64,000 bases of DNA from Nitrogeniibacter aestuarii (GTDB lineage: Bacteria > Pseudomonadota > Gammaproteobacteria > Burkholderiales > Rhodocyclaceae), in NCBI RefSeq assembly GCF_017309585.1, contig NZ_CP071321.1:496001-560000 (forward strand), read 5' to 3'. Below the pieces are notes generated by a model. It made no database searches and was not told the DNA's origin. It saw nothing but the letters and a program-made list of their open reading frames with translations. This document shows, in pieces, positions 24,315 to 32,009 of the stretch. Numbering within the stretch: the first letter of the stretch is position 1; each line of letters starts with the position of its first letter. The position numbers were made by a program, and so were the translations under genes.

Positions 24315-24316
24315 GG

Positions 24317-25099
24317 TCAGACACCCTCCTGTGCGCGCAGTTTGGCCAGATACGGGCCGAAGCCCTGCTCACCGAGCCAGAATTGGAGCAAACGATCGAC
24401 GCCCTTGCTGGTCAGGGTGGCGCCGGCGAGGGCGTCCACCTGATGCTCGGCGTTGGGGCTGGACGGATCGACGCCGCCCTTGACGATGTGGATGACCGGC
24501 TCGCCCGACGCGTTGTAGAGCTTCTTGCCGGGCCACAGGCCCCTCCACTTGGGATTGTCCACCTCGCCGCCCAGACCCGGGGTCTCGGCATGCTGGTAGA
24601 AGCCCAGACCGACCACGGTATTGAGGTCCTTCTCCAGGGCGATGAAACCGTGGAGCGTGGACCACAGGCCGTAGCCGCGGATGGGCAGGATCACCGACTT
24701 GAGCTGGCCGTTCTCTTCCACCGTATAGACCGTGGTGTAGCGCTCACGGCGCTTGATGAGGGCCGGATCGTCTTCGAGTGGTTCGGACAGCTTCGGGTCG
24801 CGGGCGGCCTTCAGGTTGTCGAACTGGGTCGGGTCGAACTGGTCGGTGTACTCGCCGGTCTCGAGGTCGAGCACATGAGGCGTGATCTGCTGGTCGAAGA
24901 GGTTCTTCACCTCGGTGCGGCTCAGCGTGCCTTCACCGATGCCGGCGATCGACAGGATCGAGCGCTGCTTGTCGAGCAGGCGGTTTTCCACCTGCACCGG
25001 CTTGAGCGACACGGCGGCGCCAGCCACGAACACCGAGCTGACCAGGGAGACCGCGAGGGCCACCATCACCGTCTTGCTGGTTGATTCCTTATTGGACAT
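24317..25099 (-). CDS. nqrC: Na+-NQR subunit C (covalent FMN)
   Basis: NqrC carries FMN linked covalently to a threonine on the periplasmic side. The start MSNKESTSKTVM gives 260 residues; a longer frame lies inside nqrB. One N-terminal transmembrane helix (about residues 11-30) is followed by the FMN-binding domain. The flavinylation motif is DALAGATLTS, with Thr228 as the expected attachment site. The first codons overlap the end of nqrB by 11 bp. Confidence 0.96.
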   Translation of the reverse strand: MSNKESTSKTVMVALAVSLVSSVFVAGAAVSLKPVQVENRLLDKQRSILSIAGIGEGTLSRTEVKNLFDQQITPHVLDLETGEYTDQFDPTQFDNLKAARDPKLSEPLEDDPALIKRRERYTTVYTVEENGQLKSVILPIRGYGLWSTLHGFIALEKDLNTVVGLGFYQHAETPGLGGEVDNPKWRGLWPGKKLYNASGEPVIHIVKGGVDPSSPNAEHQVDALAGATLTSKGVDRLLQFWLGEQGFGPYLAKLRAQEGV

Positions 25100-26300
25100 T
25101 CCGGGCGAGCCTCCGCTTGATGTTGGCCTGCACAACGAAGTGATCGATGAGCGGGGCGCACAGGTTGCCGAAGAGGATGGCAAGCATCATGCCTTCCGGG
25201 AAGGCCGGGTTGGCCACGCGGATCATCACGGCCATGCCGCCGATGATTGCGCCGAAGATCCACTTGCCGGTATTGGTCATGGAGGCCGACACCGGGTCGG
25301 TGGCCATGAACATCATGCCGAAGGCGAAGCCGCCCATCACCAGATGCCAGTGCCAGGGAATGGCGAAGGCCGCGTTGGTGTCGGAGCCGATGGCGTTGAA
25401 CATGAGGCTGATGCCGATCATGCCGAGCATGACGCCGGCGACGATGCGCCAGGCGGCAATCTTCATGACCAGCAGAATCAGGCCGCCAATGAAGATGGCC
25501 AGGGTGCTGGTCTCGCCCATGGAGCCGGGCATGACGCCCATGAAGGCATCCGTCCAGCTCAGGGTGGCGGTGATGGCATCGACGCCACCGGCGGCACCCT
25601 GGGACAGCGGGGTGGCGCTGGTGAAGCCATCGACCGCCGTCCACACCGCATCACCCGACATCTGCGCCGGGTAGGCGAAGAACAGGAAGGCGCGGCCAGC
25701 CAGCGCGGGGTTGAGGAAGTTCTTGCCCGTACCGCCGAACACTTCCTTGCCGATCACCACCCCGAAGCTGATGCCCAAGGCGACCTGCCACAGGGGAATG
25801 CTCGGCGGCAGGGTGAGGGCGAAGAGGATGGAAGTGACGAAGAAGCCTTCATTGACCTCATGCCGGCGAATGGACGCAAACAGCACTTCCCAGAAGCCGC
25901 CGACCACGAAGGTGACCAGATACACCGGTAGGAAGTACATGGCCCCGTGGATCATGTTGTCCCACACGCTGCCCGGGTTGAAGGCGGTCAGCGCGCTGAT
26001 GAGCGCCAGACGCCAGCCCTCCTGGGCGGCCATGAGATCCGGGTTGGCCGCCAGCGCACTGTTGGCCTGGTAGCCGATGTTCCACATGCCGAAGAACATG
26101 GCGGGGAACACGCACAGCCAGACGGTGATCATCATGCGCTTGAGGTCGAGACCGTCGCGCACATGGGCAGTGGTCCGGGTGACGGCCTTGGGGCGGTAGA
26201 AAATGGTGTCGACCGCTTCATACAGGGCGTACCACTTCTCGTGGCGACCGCCCTTTTCAAACTCGTGCTCGATTGAGTCGAGGAACTTGCGCAGACTCAT
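25089..26300 (-). CDS. nqrB: Na+-NQR subunit B (covalent FMN, Na+ channel)
   Basis: NqrB is the largest membrane subunit and holds FMN, riboflavin and the quinone/Na+ pathway. The 403-residue protein has multiple helices. The flavinylated Thr230 lies in DGFTSATPL, the conserved SAT motif. Further typical segments are GKEVFGGTGKNFLNPALAGRAFLFFAYP and MFMATDPVSASMT. It starts 3 bp after nqrA. Confidence 0.97.
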   Translation of the reverse strand: MSLRKFLDSIEHEFEKGGRHEKWYALYEAVDTIFYRPKAVTRTTAHVRDGLDLKRMMITVWLCVFPAMFFGMWNIGYQANSALAANPDLMAAQEGWRLALISALTAFNPGSVWDNMIHGAMYFLPVYLVTFVVGGFWEVLFASIRRHEVNEGFFVTSILFALTLPPSIPLWQVALGISFGVVIGKEVFGGTGKNFLNPALAGRAFLFFAYPAQMSGDAVWTAVDGFTSATPLSQGAAGGVDAITATLSWTDAFMGVMPGSMGETSTLAIFIGGLILLVMKIAAWRIVAGVMLGMIGISLMFNAIGSDTNAAFAIPWHWHLVMGGFAFGMMFMATDPVSASMTNTGKWIFGAIIGGMAVMIRVANPAFPEGMMLAILFGNLCAPLIDHFVVQANIKRRLARNVQ

Positions 26301-26303
26301 CGA

Positions 26304-27656
26304 TCAACCCTCCTTCTCGATGCGGGCCAGGTTATCCCGCAGGATGGGGCCGTATTCATACTTGCCGGCGCACACGTAGGTGCACAGGGCCAGGTCTTCC
26401 TCGGCCACTTCCAGGGCGCCGAGCTTCTGGGCCATTTCCACGTCGCCGACGACCAGATAGCGCAGCAGTTGCGTGGCCAGGATGTCCAGCGGCATCACTT
26501 CCTCGTAGTTGCCAACCGGCACCATGGCGCGCGGGCTGCCGTTGGTGGAGGTGGTCATGGGGATGCGGCGGGCACGGTTCAGTGCCGAGGTGAAGATGTT
26601 GAGCACCGAGTGCTTGTTGGTGCCGGCGCGCAGGTAGTGCATGAATTCGCGGTGGTCGCCTTCTTCAAGACAGCTAACCTGTTGCTCGTACGGGCCGAGG
26701 TAGGCCATGGCGTCGCGCGCCGTGCGGCCGCCGAACACCGAGCCCGAAATGATGCGGCTGTGGCTGGTGGTCAGCTGCTCGTCGGTGAGCTGGGCGAGGC
26801 TGGCGCCCACGCGGGTGCGGACCAGGCGCGGCTGTTTCACTACCGGCCCGGCCAGCGCTACGATGCGCTCGACCGACAACTCACCCGTGGTGAACAGCTT
26901 GCCGATGGCGGCCACGTCCTGCGCACCCACATGCCAGGCGCTGCGGGTCTCACTCACCGGCGCCAGGAAATGGATGTGCGTCCCGGGCAGGCCGGCCGGG
27001 TGCGGGCCGTCGAAGGTGGCGCGGCTGATCCGGGCGTGGCCCTCGGGCACCGGAACGTTGGAGCCGGGCGCTGTCGTGACCCACACCTTGCCGTCGGTCA
27101 GGCGGGCAAGCACACGCAAGCCGTGGGCAAAATCCTCGGCTTGCGCGGCCAGCACCACCGACATGTCCGGCGCCAGCGGATTCGTGTCCATGGCGGGCAC
27201 GATGATGGCGGCCGGACGGCTCTGGGGATCGGGGATCTTGGCGAAGGGCCGTTGGCGCAGCATGGGCCACAGGCCCGCAGCGCACATCTGCTCGACCACG
27301 GTCTCGGGCGTGAGGCTGTCGAGGCTGGCGGCATCGTGGCGGGTGAAGGCTTCGGCCTCTTCCGGCGCGTCGATGCGGATCACGACCGACTGCAGCGCCC
27401 GGCGGGCGCCACGATGGATGGCGACGACTTCACCGCTGGCCGGAGCGGTGAACAGCACGCCGGGCAGTTTCTTGTGTTCAAAAAGGGGCTGGCCGCGCTT
27501 GACGCGATCGCCCTCTGCGACGCGCATGGTGGGCTTCAGGTCGATGTAATCGGCACCGACCACTGCCACATGCTGTACCGGCGGCGCATCGTAGATGCGT
27601 TGCTCCGGCACCCCGGTGATGGGGAGGTCCAAGCCTTTCTTGAGCTTGAATTGCAT
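26304..27656 (-). CDS. nqrA: Na+-NQR subunit A
   Basis: NqrA is the peripheral cytoplasmic subunit implicated in quinone binding. The start MQFKLKKGLDLPITG gives 450 residues and matches the family; a 21-codon upstream extension does not. It includes the RnfC/NqrA barrel-sandwich segment (DYIDLKPTMRVAEGDRVKRGQPLFEHK) near the N-terminus and lacks Fe-S motifs, which distinguishes it from RnfC. It is the first gene of nqrABCDEF-nqrM-CBS, and its 326-bp upstream region is AT-rich and contains a candidate operator. Confidence 0.97.
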   Translation of the reverse strand: MQFKLKKGLDLPITGVPEQRIYDAPPVQHVAVVGADYIDLKPTMRVAEGDRVKRGQPLFEHKKLPGVLFTAPASGEVVAIHRGARRALQSVVIRIDAPEEAEAFTRHDAASLDSLTPETVVEQMCAAGLWPMLRQRPFAKIPDPQSRPAAIIVPAMDTNPLAPDMSVVLAAQAEDFAHGLRVLARLTDGKVWVTTAPGSNVPVPEGHARISRATFDGPHPAGLPGTHIHFLAPVSETRSAWHVGAQDVAAIGKLFTTGELSVERIVALAGPVVKQPRLVRTRVGASLAQLTDEQLTTSHSRIISGSVFGGRTARDAMAYLGPYEQQVSCLEEGDHREFMHYLRAGTNKHSVLNIFTSALNRARRIPMTTSTNGSPRAMVPVGNYEEVMPLDILATQLLRYLVVGDVEMAQKLGALEVAEEDLALCTYVCAGKYEYGPILRDNLARIEKEG

Positions 27657-27825
27657 GGAGAGTGACCTATCGAGGAAATGAGCGATGGACGTGGCGGTAC
27701 CCTCTGTGTCTCCGCTCACGCCCCTGAATGCAAAACCCTTCGAGTCTACTTGCTGCGCCGCAATAGATCCATACGGTTGATTACTTACTTATTGAAATAG
27801 CCGTTTGAATCATGGGTTTGCAGTT

Positions 27826-27850
27826 GCTGTGACGGTATACGTGACACAGC
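27826..27850. promoter_or_regulatory. candidate operator upstream of nqrA
   Basis: GCTGTG (27826-27831) and CACAGC (27845-27850) form an inverted repeat. Inside it, GTGAC occurs twice as a direct repeat around a GGTATAC core. The site is about 170-195 bp before nqrA, in an AT-rich region that otherwise has no gene. The CRP spacing is wrong (13 rather than 8 bases between TGTG and CACA), so the regulator is unidentified. Confidence 0.35.
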
Positions 27851-27934
27851 TTTCAGGAGCCTTACAACTCGAAAGACCATTTTTATATCATGGTTATGTC
27901 GCAGTGCAAGCATTGCCTCGGCCGAGCGAAAAGA

Positions 27935-27960
27935 AAAGCGCCCGGCGGACCGGGCGTTTT
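27935..27960 (-). terminator. intrinsic terminator downstream of nusB
   Basis: CGCCCGG (27939-27945) and CCGGGCG (27950-27956) pair around a 4-nt loop. On the minus strand the stem is followed by CTTTTCTTTT. It lies 27 bp beyond the nusB stop and ends the rib-nusB transcript. The remainder of the 27657-27982 gap is the nqr upstream region. Confidence 0.82.
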
Positions 27961-27982
27961 CTGGGCGGGCAATGTCGCCGGA

Positions 27983-28435
27983 TCAATTCTTGGTTTGTTG
28001 AGCCTTGCGCGCTTCCACCTCGACGCTGCGCAGTTGCGCGGCCACCTTGTCGAGCACGCCGTTCACAAAGCGATGCCCGTCGGTGCCGCCGTAGCTCTTG
28101 GTGAGTTCGATGGCTTCGTTGATGACCACCTTGTAGGGCACCTCGATGTGGTTTTTCAGCTCATAGGTGGCGAGAGTAAGCACGGCGCGTTCGATGGGCG
28201 ACAGTTCCGCGACGGTGCGATCCACGAACGGGGCGAATTCGGCCTCGAGTTCGGACGGTGCTTCGAGCGCACCGCGCATGAGGGCCTTGAACAGCTCGGC
28301 ATCGGCCTTGTCGAAACCCTCGGCCTGCTGCACCTGGTCTTCGATCTGCGGCACGCTGTTGCCGGAGATCAGCCACTGATAGACGCCTTGCAGGGCGAAC
28401 TCGCGCGAACGGCGGCGGGCCGACTTGCTGCTCAT
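27983..28435 (-). CDS. nusB: transcription antitermination factor NusB
   Basis: NusB with NusE binds boxA RNA in rRNA operons and prevents premature termination. The 150-residue protein has the usual SARRRSREFALQGVYQW start and the C-terminal VVINEAIELTKSYGGTDGHRFVNGVLDKVA motif. Its ATG overlaps the ribH stop by 4 bp, the common ribH-nusB coupling. Confidence 0.97.
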   Translation of the reverse strand: MSSKSARRRSREFALQGVYQWLISGNSVPQIEDQVQQAEGFDKADAELFKALMRGALEAPSELEAEFAPFVDRTVAELSPIERAVLTLATYELKNHIEVPYKVVINEAIELTKSYGGTDGHRFVNGVLDKVAAQLRSVEVEARKAQQTKN

Positions 28436-28908
28436 CGGTCGTTCACCGCGCGCAGCAGGTGCACCATCTCGACGGCGGTCCGGGCGCAGTCGGTGCCTTT
28501 CTCGTGCATGCGGGCCAGGGCCTGGTCGTCGTCCTCGGTGGTCAGCACGCCGTTGGCGATGGGCATGCCGGTGTCGAGGCCCACTTCATTGATGCCCGAG
28601 GCCATCTCGTTGGAGACGATCTCGAAGTGGTAGGTCTCGCCGCGGATGACCGCGCCCAGGGCCACGAGTGCGTCGTAGTCGCCGGTCTCGGCCATGTTCT
28701 GCAGCACCAGCGGGATTTCCAGCGCGCCGGGCACGGTGGTGATGAGCATGTCGCTGCGGGTGACGCCCAGACGCTCGAGCTCGGCCACGCAGGCCGACAG
28801 CAGGCCTTCGCACACGTCCTGGTTGAAGCGGCTCATGCAGATGCCGATCTTGAGGCCCTTGCCGTCGAGGTTGGGTTCGATTTCGGGGATGTTGTCGAAA
28901 CGGGGCAT
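28432..28908 (-). CDS. ribH: 6,7-dimethyl-8-ribityllumazine synthase
   Basis: RibH condenses dihydroxybutanone phosphate with the ribitylaminopyrimidine to give lumazine. The 158-residue protein has SRFNQDVCEGLL, TVPGALEIPLVLQ and ALGAVIRGETYHFEIV, which contains the catalytic histidine. The C-terminal segment GTDCARTAVEMVHLL is standard. It lies 18 bp after ribBA and overlaps nusB. Confidence 0.97.
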   Translation of the reverse strand: MPRFDNIPEIEPNLDGKGLKIGICMSRFNQDVCEGLLSACVAELERLGVTRSDMLITTVPGALEIPLVLQNMAETGDYDALVALGAVIRGETYHFEIVSNEMASGINEVGLDTGMPIANGVLTTEDDDQALARMHEKGTDCARTAVEMVHLLRAVNDR

Positions 28909-28926
28909 TGTCGTGTCCGTTGAAAG

Positions 28927-30045
28927 TCAGGGTTCGGATTGATCGGTGCCGTCTTCATCGACGTAACCGGTCACTTCCAGACCGAAACCGGCCATGGAAG
29001 GAATCTTGCGGGCGCGGGCCAGCAGCTTCATCTTGCCGACCTTGAGGTCGCGCAGGATCTGGGCGCCGATGCCGAACAGGCGCGGATCCCACTTGACGGC
29101 CGGGCGCGGCAGGTCCGGGTCGTCGGTCAGCTGCGCGAGCAGGTCGCGGCCGGTGTGCGGGCGGTAGAGCATGATGAGCACGCCACGGCCCGCCTCGGCA
29201 ATGCTCTTGAGCGCGCTGTCCACCGGAAAACTGTGGCGGCCGCTGCTGGTATCGAGAAAGTCGATGACGGTGATCGGCTCATGTACACGCACCAGGGTTT
29301 CGACCTCCTGCGTGATTTCGCCGCGGGCCATGGCCAGGTGCACGTCGCCCGAGGTCTTGTCCTCGAAGGCGCACAGGCGGAAGGGGCCGTGGGCGGTCTC
29401 GACGGTCTTCTCGGCCACGCGTTCGATCAGGCTCTCGGTAGCGGCGCGGTACTCGATCAGATCGCGGATGGCGCCGATCTTGAGGCCGTGTTCCTTCGCG
29501 AAGGTGATCAGATCCGGCATGCGCGCCATGGTGCCGTCGTCATTCATGATCTCGCAGATCACCGAGGCCGGCTCCAGCCCGGCCATGCCGGCCAGGTCGC
29601 AGCCCGCTTCGGTGTGCCCGGCGCGGATCAGCACACCGCCGGGGCGCGCCATGATCGGGAAGATATGCCCCGGCTGGACGATGTCGTTCGGCTTGGCGGC
29701 GCGGGCCACGGCGGCCTGGATGGTGCGCGCGCGGTCGCCGGCCGAAATGCCGGTGGTCACGCCCTCGGCCGCCTCGATGGAGACGGTGAAGGCAGTGCCG
29801 AAGGACGAGCCGTTGCTGCGCGCCATGAGGTTCAGGCCCAGCTGCTGGCAACGCTGCTCGGTAAGCGTCAGGCAGATCAGGCCACGGCCGTACTTGGCCA
29901 TGAAGTTGATCGCCTCAGGCGTGACATGCTCGGCGGCGAGCACCAGGTCGCCCTCGTTTTCGCGGTCTTCTTCATCCACCAGCACGACCATGCGGCCGGC
30001 GCGGATGTCTTCGATGATGTCGGTAATGGGCGCAAGAGCGCTCAC
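28927..30045 (-). CDS. ribBA: dihydroxybutanone-phosphate synthase with degenerate GTP cyclohydrolase II domain (RibBX type)
   Basis: The N-terminal half (residues 1 to about 205) is a complete RibB: VVLVDEEDRENEGDLVLAAEHV, ARPGGVLIRAGHTEAGCDLAGMAG. The C-terminal half aligns with RibA, but the zinc-binding segment is lost: where active enzymes have RVHSEC and a RCDCG motif, this protein has RVHEPITVIDFLD and no cysteine ligands. It therefore makes dihydroxybutanone phosphate but should not hydrolyse GTP, and an active ribA must lie elsewhere. This RibBX arrangement is known in Proteobacteria. It lies 53 bp after ribE. Confidence 0.92.
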   Translation of the reverse strand: MSALAPITDIIEDIRAGRMVVLVDEEDRENEGDLVLAAEHVTPEAINFMAKYGRGLICLTLTEQRCQQLGLNLMARSNGSSFGTAFTVSIEAAEGVTTGISAGDRARTIQAAVARAAKPNDIVQPGHIFPIMARPGGVLIRAGHTEAGCDLAGMAGLEPASVICEIMNDDGTMARMPDLITFAKEHGLKIGAIRDLIEYRAATESLIERVAEKTVETAHGPFRLCAFEDKTSGDVHLAMARGEITQEVETLVRVHEPITVIDFLDTSSGRHSFPVDSALKSIAEAGRGVLIMLYRPHTGRDLLAQLTDDPDLPRPAVKWDPRLFGIGAQILRDLKVGKMKLLARARKIPSMAGFGLEVTGYVDEDGTDQSEP

Positions 30046-30098
30046 GATGTTCTCCCGTACCCCAGCGGGGTGTTCTTTTGAGCCGGACCGCTACGCGA

Positions 30099-30716
30099 TC
30101 AGGCCTTGTTGGCTTGTGCTTCTTCCTGCTTCCAGGCGGTCATGCGCTCAACGTAGCGCGCAATGATGTCAATCTCCAGATTGACTTGCGCTCCGGGCTT
30201 GAGATGCTTGAAAGTGGTCACTTCCACCGTGTGCGGAATCAGGTTGATCGAAAAATCGGTGCTCTCGACCGTGTTGACGGTCAGGCTCACGCCATCGACC
30301 GTGATCGAGCCCTTGCGCGCGATGTAGCCGGCAATGCTGCGCGGCGCGCGGATCACCAGCTCGTGGCTCTCGCCGATGGGGGCAAACTTGAGCACTTCGC
30401 CCACGCCATCCACATGGCCGGTGACAATGTGCCCGCCGAGGCGATCGTCGACCCGCAGCGCTTTTTCCAGGTTCACCTCGCCGCCTTCGACGTCGAGGCC
30501 GGCAGTGCAGTTGAGCGTCTCGCGGGAGACATCGAAACAGGCCTTGGCGCCATCCATGGCGACCACGGTCAGGCACACGCCGTTATTGGCAATACTGTCG
30601 CCAATGGCGACGTCGCCCAGGCCGAGTGCGCCGGTGTCGACCTTCAGTCGAACGCCGTCTTCAAGGGGAGTGATCGATTCGATCCGGCCGGTGCCGGCGA
30701 CGATGCCTGAGAACAT
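30099..30716 (-). CDS. ribE: riboflavin synthase alpha subunit
   Basis: Riboflavin synthase dismutates two lumazines to riboflavin. The 205-residue protein has the two lumazine-binding repeats: MFSGIVAGTGRI with NNGVCLTV in the first, and GGHIVTGHVDGVG with DGVSLTVN in the second. It is the first gene of ribE-ribBX-ribH-nusB. I see no FMN riboswitch in the 90 bp upstream. ribD is absent from the cluster. Confidence 0.96.
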   Translation of the reverse strand: MFSGIVAGTGRIESITPLEDGVRLKVDTGALGLGDVAIGDSIANNGVCLTVVAMDGAKACFDVSRETLNCTAGLDVEGGEVNLEKALRVDDRLGGHIVTGHVDGVGEVLKFAPIGESHELVIRAPRSIAGYIARKGSITVDGVSLTVNTVESTDFSINLIPHTVEVTTFKHLKPGAQVNLEIDIIARYVERMTAWKQEEAQANKA

Positions 30717-30766
30717 GGCAGGTCCAGGGGCGGTGCAAGAAAAGAGCCTTGTATTCTAAGCCAATT

Positions 30767-30799
30767 CGGTCCTGCACGCTGCATTGCGGTGCAGGACCG
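30767..30799 (-). terminator. 11-bp hairpin between the VOC gene and ribE
   Basis: CGGTCCTGCAC (30767-30777) and GTGCAGGACCG (30789-30799) form a perfect stem with an 11-nt loop, 8 bp after the VOC gene stop on the minus strand. The following sequence is AATTGGC rather than a T-run, so termination activity is uncertain. It could also be a leader structure for ribE. Confidence 0.5.
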
Positions 30800-30806
30800 G
30801 AGATCA

Positions 30807-31175
30807 TCAGCTGGGTGCGTGCAGACCGACGCGATTGCCTTCGGTGTCGATGATCAGGGCGATGTCACCGACCTCGTCACTGACCCGGGTGATCGGCATG
30901 TCGATCCGCCCGCCCGCCGACTCGACCCGGCCGAGCATGGCCGCCAGGTCGCCACCGGCGTCCAGATAGATCATCGTGCCATGGTTGGCCGGTGACATCT
31001 GCTCGTGCTGGAAAAGGCAACCGCCGACCGCGCCGTTCTCATGCGGCAGAACGGCCATCTGGCCGCCACAACTGGGGGTGGTTTCCAGCTCGGTCGCCAG
31101 CAGGCTGCTGTAGAAGCGGCACGCGCGGGTCATGTCGGTGACCGGAATCTCGAACCAGTTAAGTGCGTTTTTCAT
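30807..31175 (-). CDS. VOC-family (glyoxalase/bleomycin resistance-like) protein
   Basis: The 122-residue protein has a vicinal oxygen chelate fold: NWFEIPVTDMTRACRFYSSLL at the start and IALIIDTEGNRVGLHAP at the end. Such small VOC proteins may be isomerases, hydrolases or binding proteins; no substrate can be predicted. It is divergent from a WYL-domain regulator 115 bp away. VOC/YafY-type regulator pairs recur in Proteobacteria, so this gene is the regulator's likely target. Confidence 0.85.
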   Translation of the reverse strand: MKNALNWFEIPVTDMTRACRFYSSLLATELETTPSCGGQMAVLPHENGAVGGCLFQHEQMSPANHGTMIYLDAGGDLAAMLGRVESAGGRIDMPITRVSDEVGDIALIIDTEGNRVGLHAPS

Positions 31176-31289
31176 GGGTGTGTGTCCATGTAGTGGAAGG
31201 AGCCCCTACTGTGCGCGTGTCATACTGACAGCATGGTGTCAGGAGAGTCCGGGCATCATGCGACGCGTCTTGCCAAGGAGTCTCACCCC

Positions 31290-31985
31290 ATGCGCCGTGC
31301 CGACCGCCTGTTTCGAATCGTGACGCTCCTGGGCGGCGCGCGCATCATGACCGCGCGGCGACTGGCCGAACTGCTGGAGGTCTCCGAGCGCACCATCTAC
31401 CGGGATGTCGCCGACCTGATCAGCTCGGGAACTCCCATCGACGGGGAGGCGGGGGTCGGCTACCGGTTGCGCCGCGAATATCGCCTGCCGCCCATGCAGT
31501 TTTCGCCGGACGAGTTGACTGCGTTGGCCACGGGCTTGCGTATGGTGGGCGGCTGGACCGATCCGGTGCTCGGCCGTGCCGCCGAGCTGGCGCTGGCGCG
31601 CATCGAGGCGGTGCTGCCGAACGGGCGCATATCGCTGCGCGACGCGCCGGTGTACGCACCGGGCTTTCATGTACCGGCGGCCATGGTGGCGCCGTTGCAG
31701 ACCCTGCGCACCGCGATCGACGGGCGGCACAAGATCGAGGTCACCTACGGTCGCGCCGATGGCGAGCTCAGTGAGCGCCTGCTGTGGCCACTCGGTCTGG
31801 TGTTCTGGGGGCAAAGCTGGACGCTGGCCGCGTGGTGCGAAATGCGCGATGCGTTTCGCACCTTCCGTCTCGATCGCTTCCAGTCATTGCACATGCTCGA
31901 GACGCGTTATCCGAACCAGCGCGGCCGGCAGCTCAACGACTACATCCAGGCAGCGGAGTCCGACCCCGATCGTTGCAGTCCCTGA
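31290..31985 (+). CDS. YafY-type WYL-domain transcriptional regulator
   Basis: The 231-residue protein has an N-terminal helix-turn-helix (MTARRLAELLEVSERTIYRDVADL) followed by a WYL domain (about residues 120-215: RHKIEVTYGRADGELSERLLWPLGLVFWGQSWTLAAWC). The WYL fold binds ligands, often nucleic acids or nucleotides, and tunes DNA binding. The start at 31290 is supported by AAGGAG 9 bases upstream. It faces the VOC gene and ends 24 bp before the convergent dsbD stop. Confidence 0.9.
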   Translation: MRRADRLFRIVTLLGGARIMTARRLAELLEVSERTIYRDVADLISSGTPIDGEAGVGYRLRREYRLPPMQFSPDELTALATGLRMVGGWTDPVLGRAAELALARIEAVLPNGRISLRDAPVYAPGFHVPAAMVAPLQTLRTAIDGRHKIEVTYGRADGELSERLLWPLGLVFWGQSWTLAAWCEMRDAFRTFRLDRFQSLHMLETRYPNQRGRQLNDYIQAAESDPDRCSP

Positions 31986-32009
31986 TCGCGGCGTCGGCCG
32001 CGTCCTGGG

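Noticed and set aside
27826..27850. CRP site before nqrA
   Set aside because: The TGTG and CACA halves are 13 bases apart instead of the CRP spacing, so it is kept only as an unassigned operator.
30717..30766. FMN riboswitch upstream of the rib operon
   Set aside because: The upstream region before ribE is short and has none of the conserved RFN helices.
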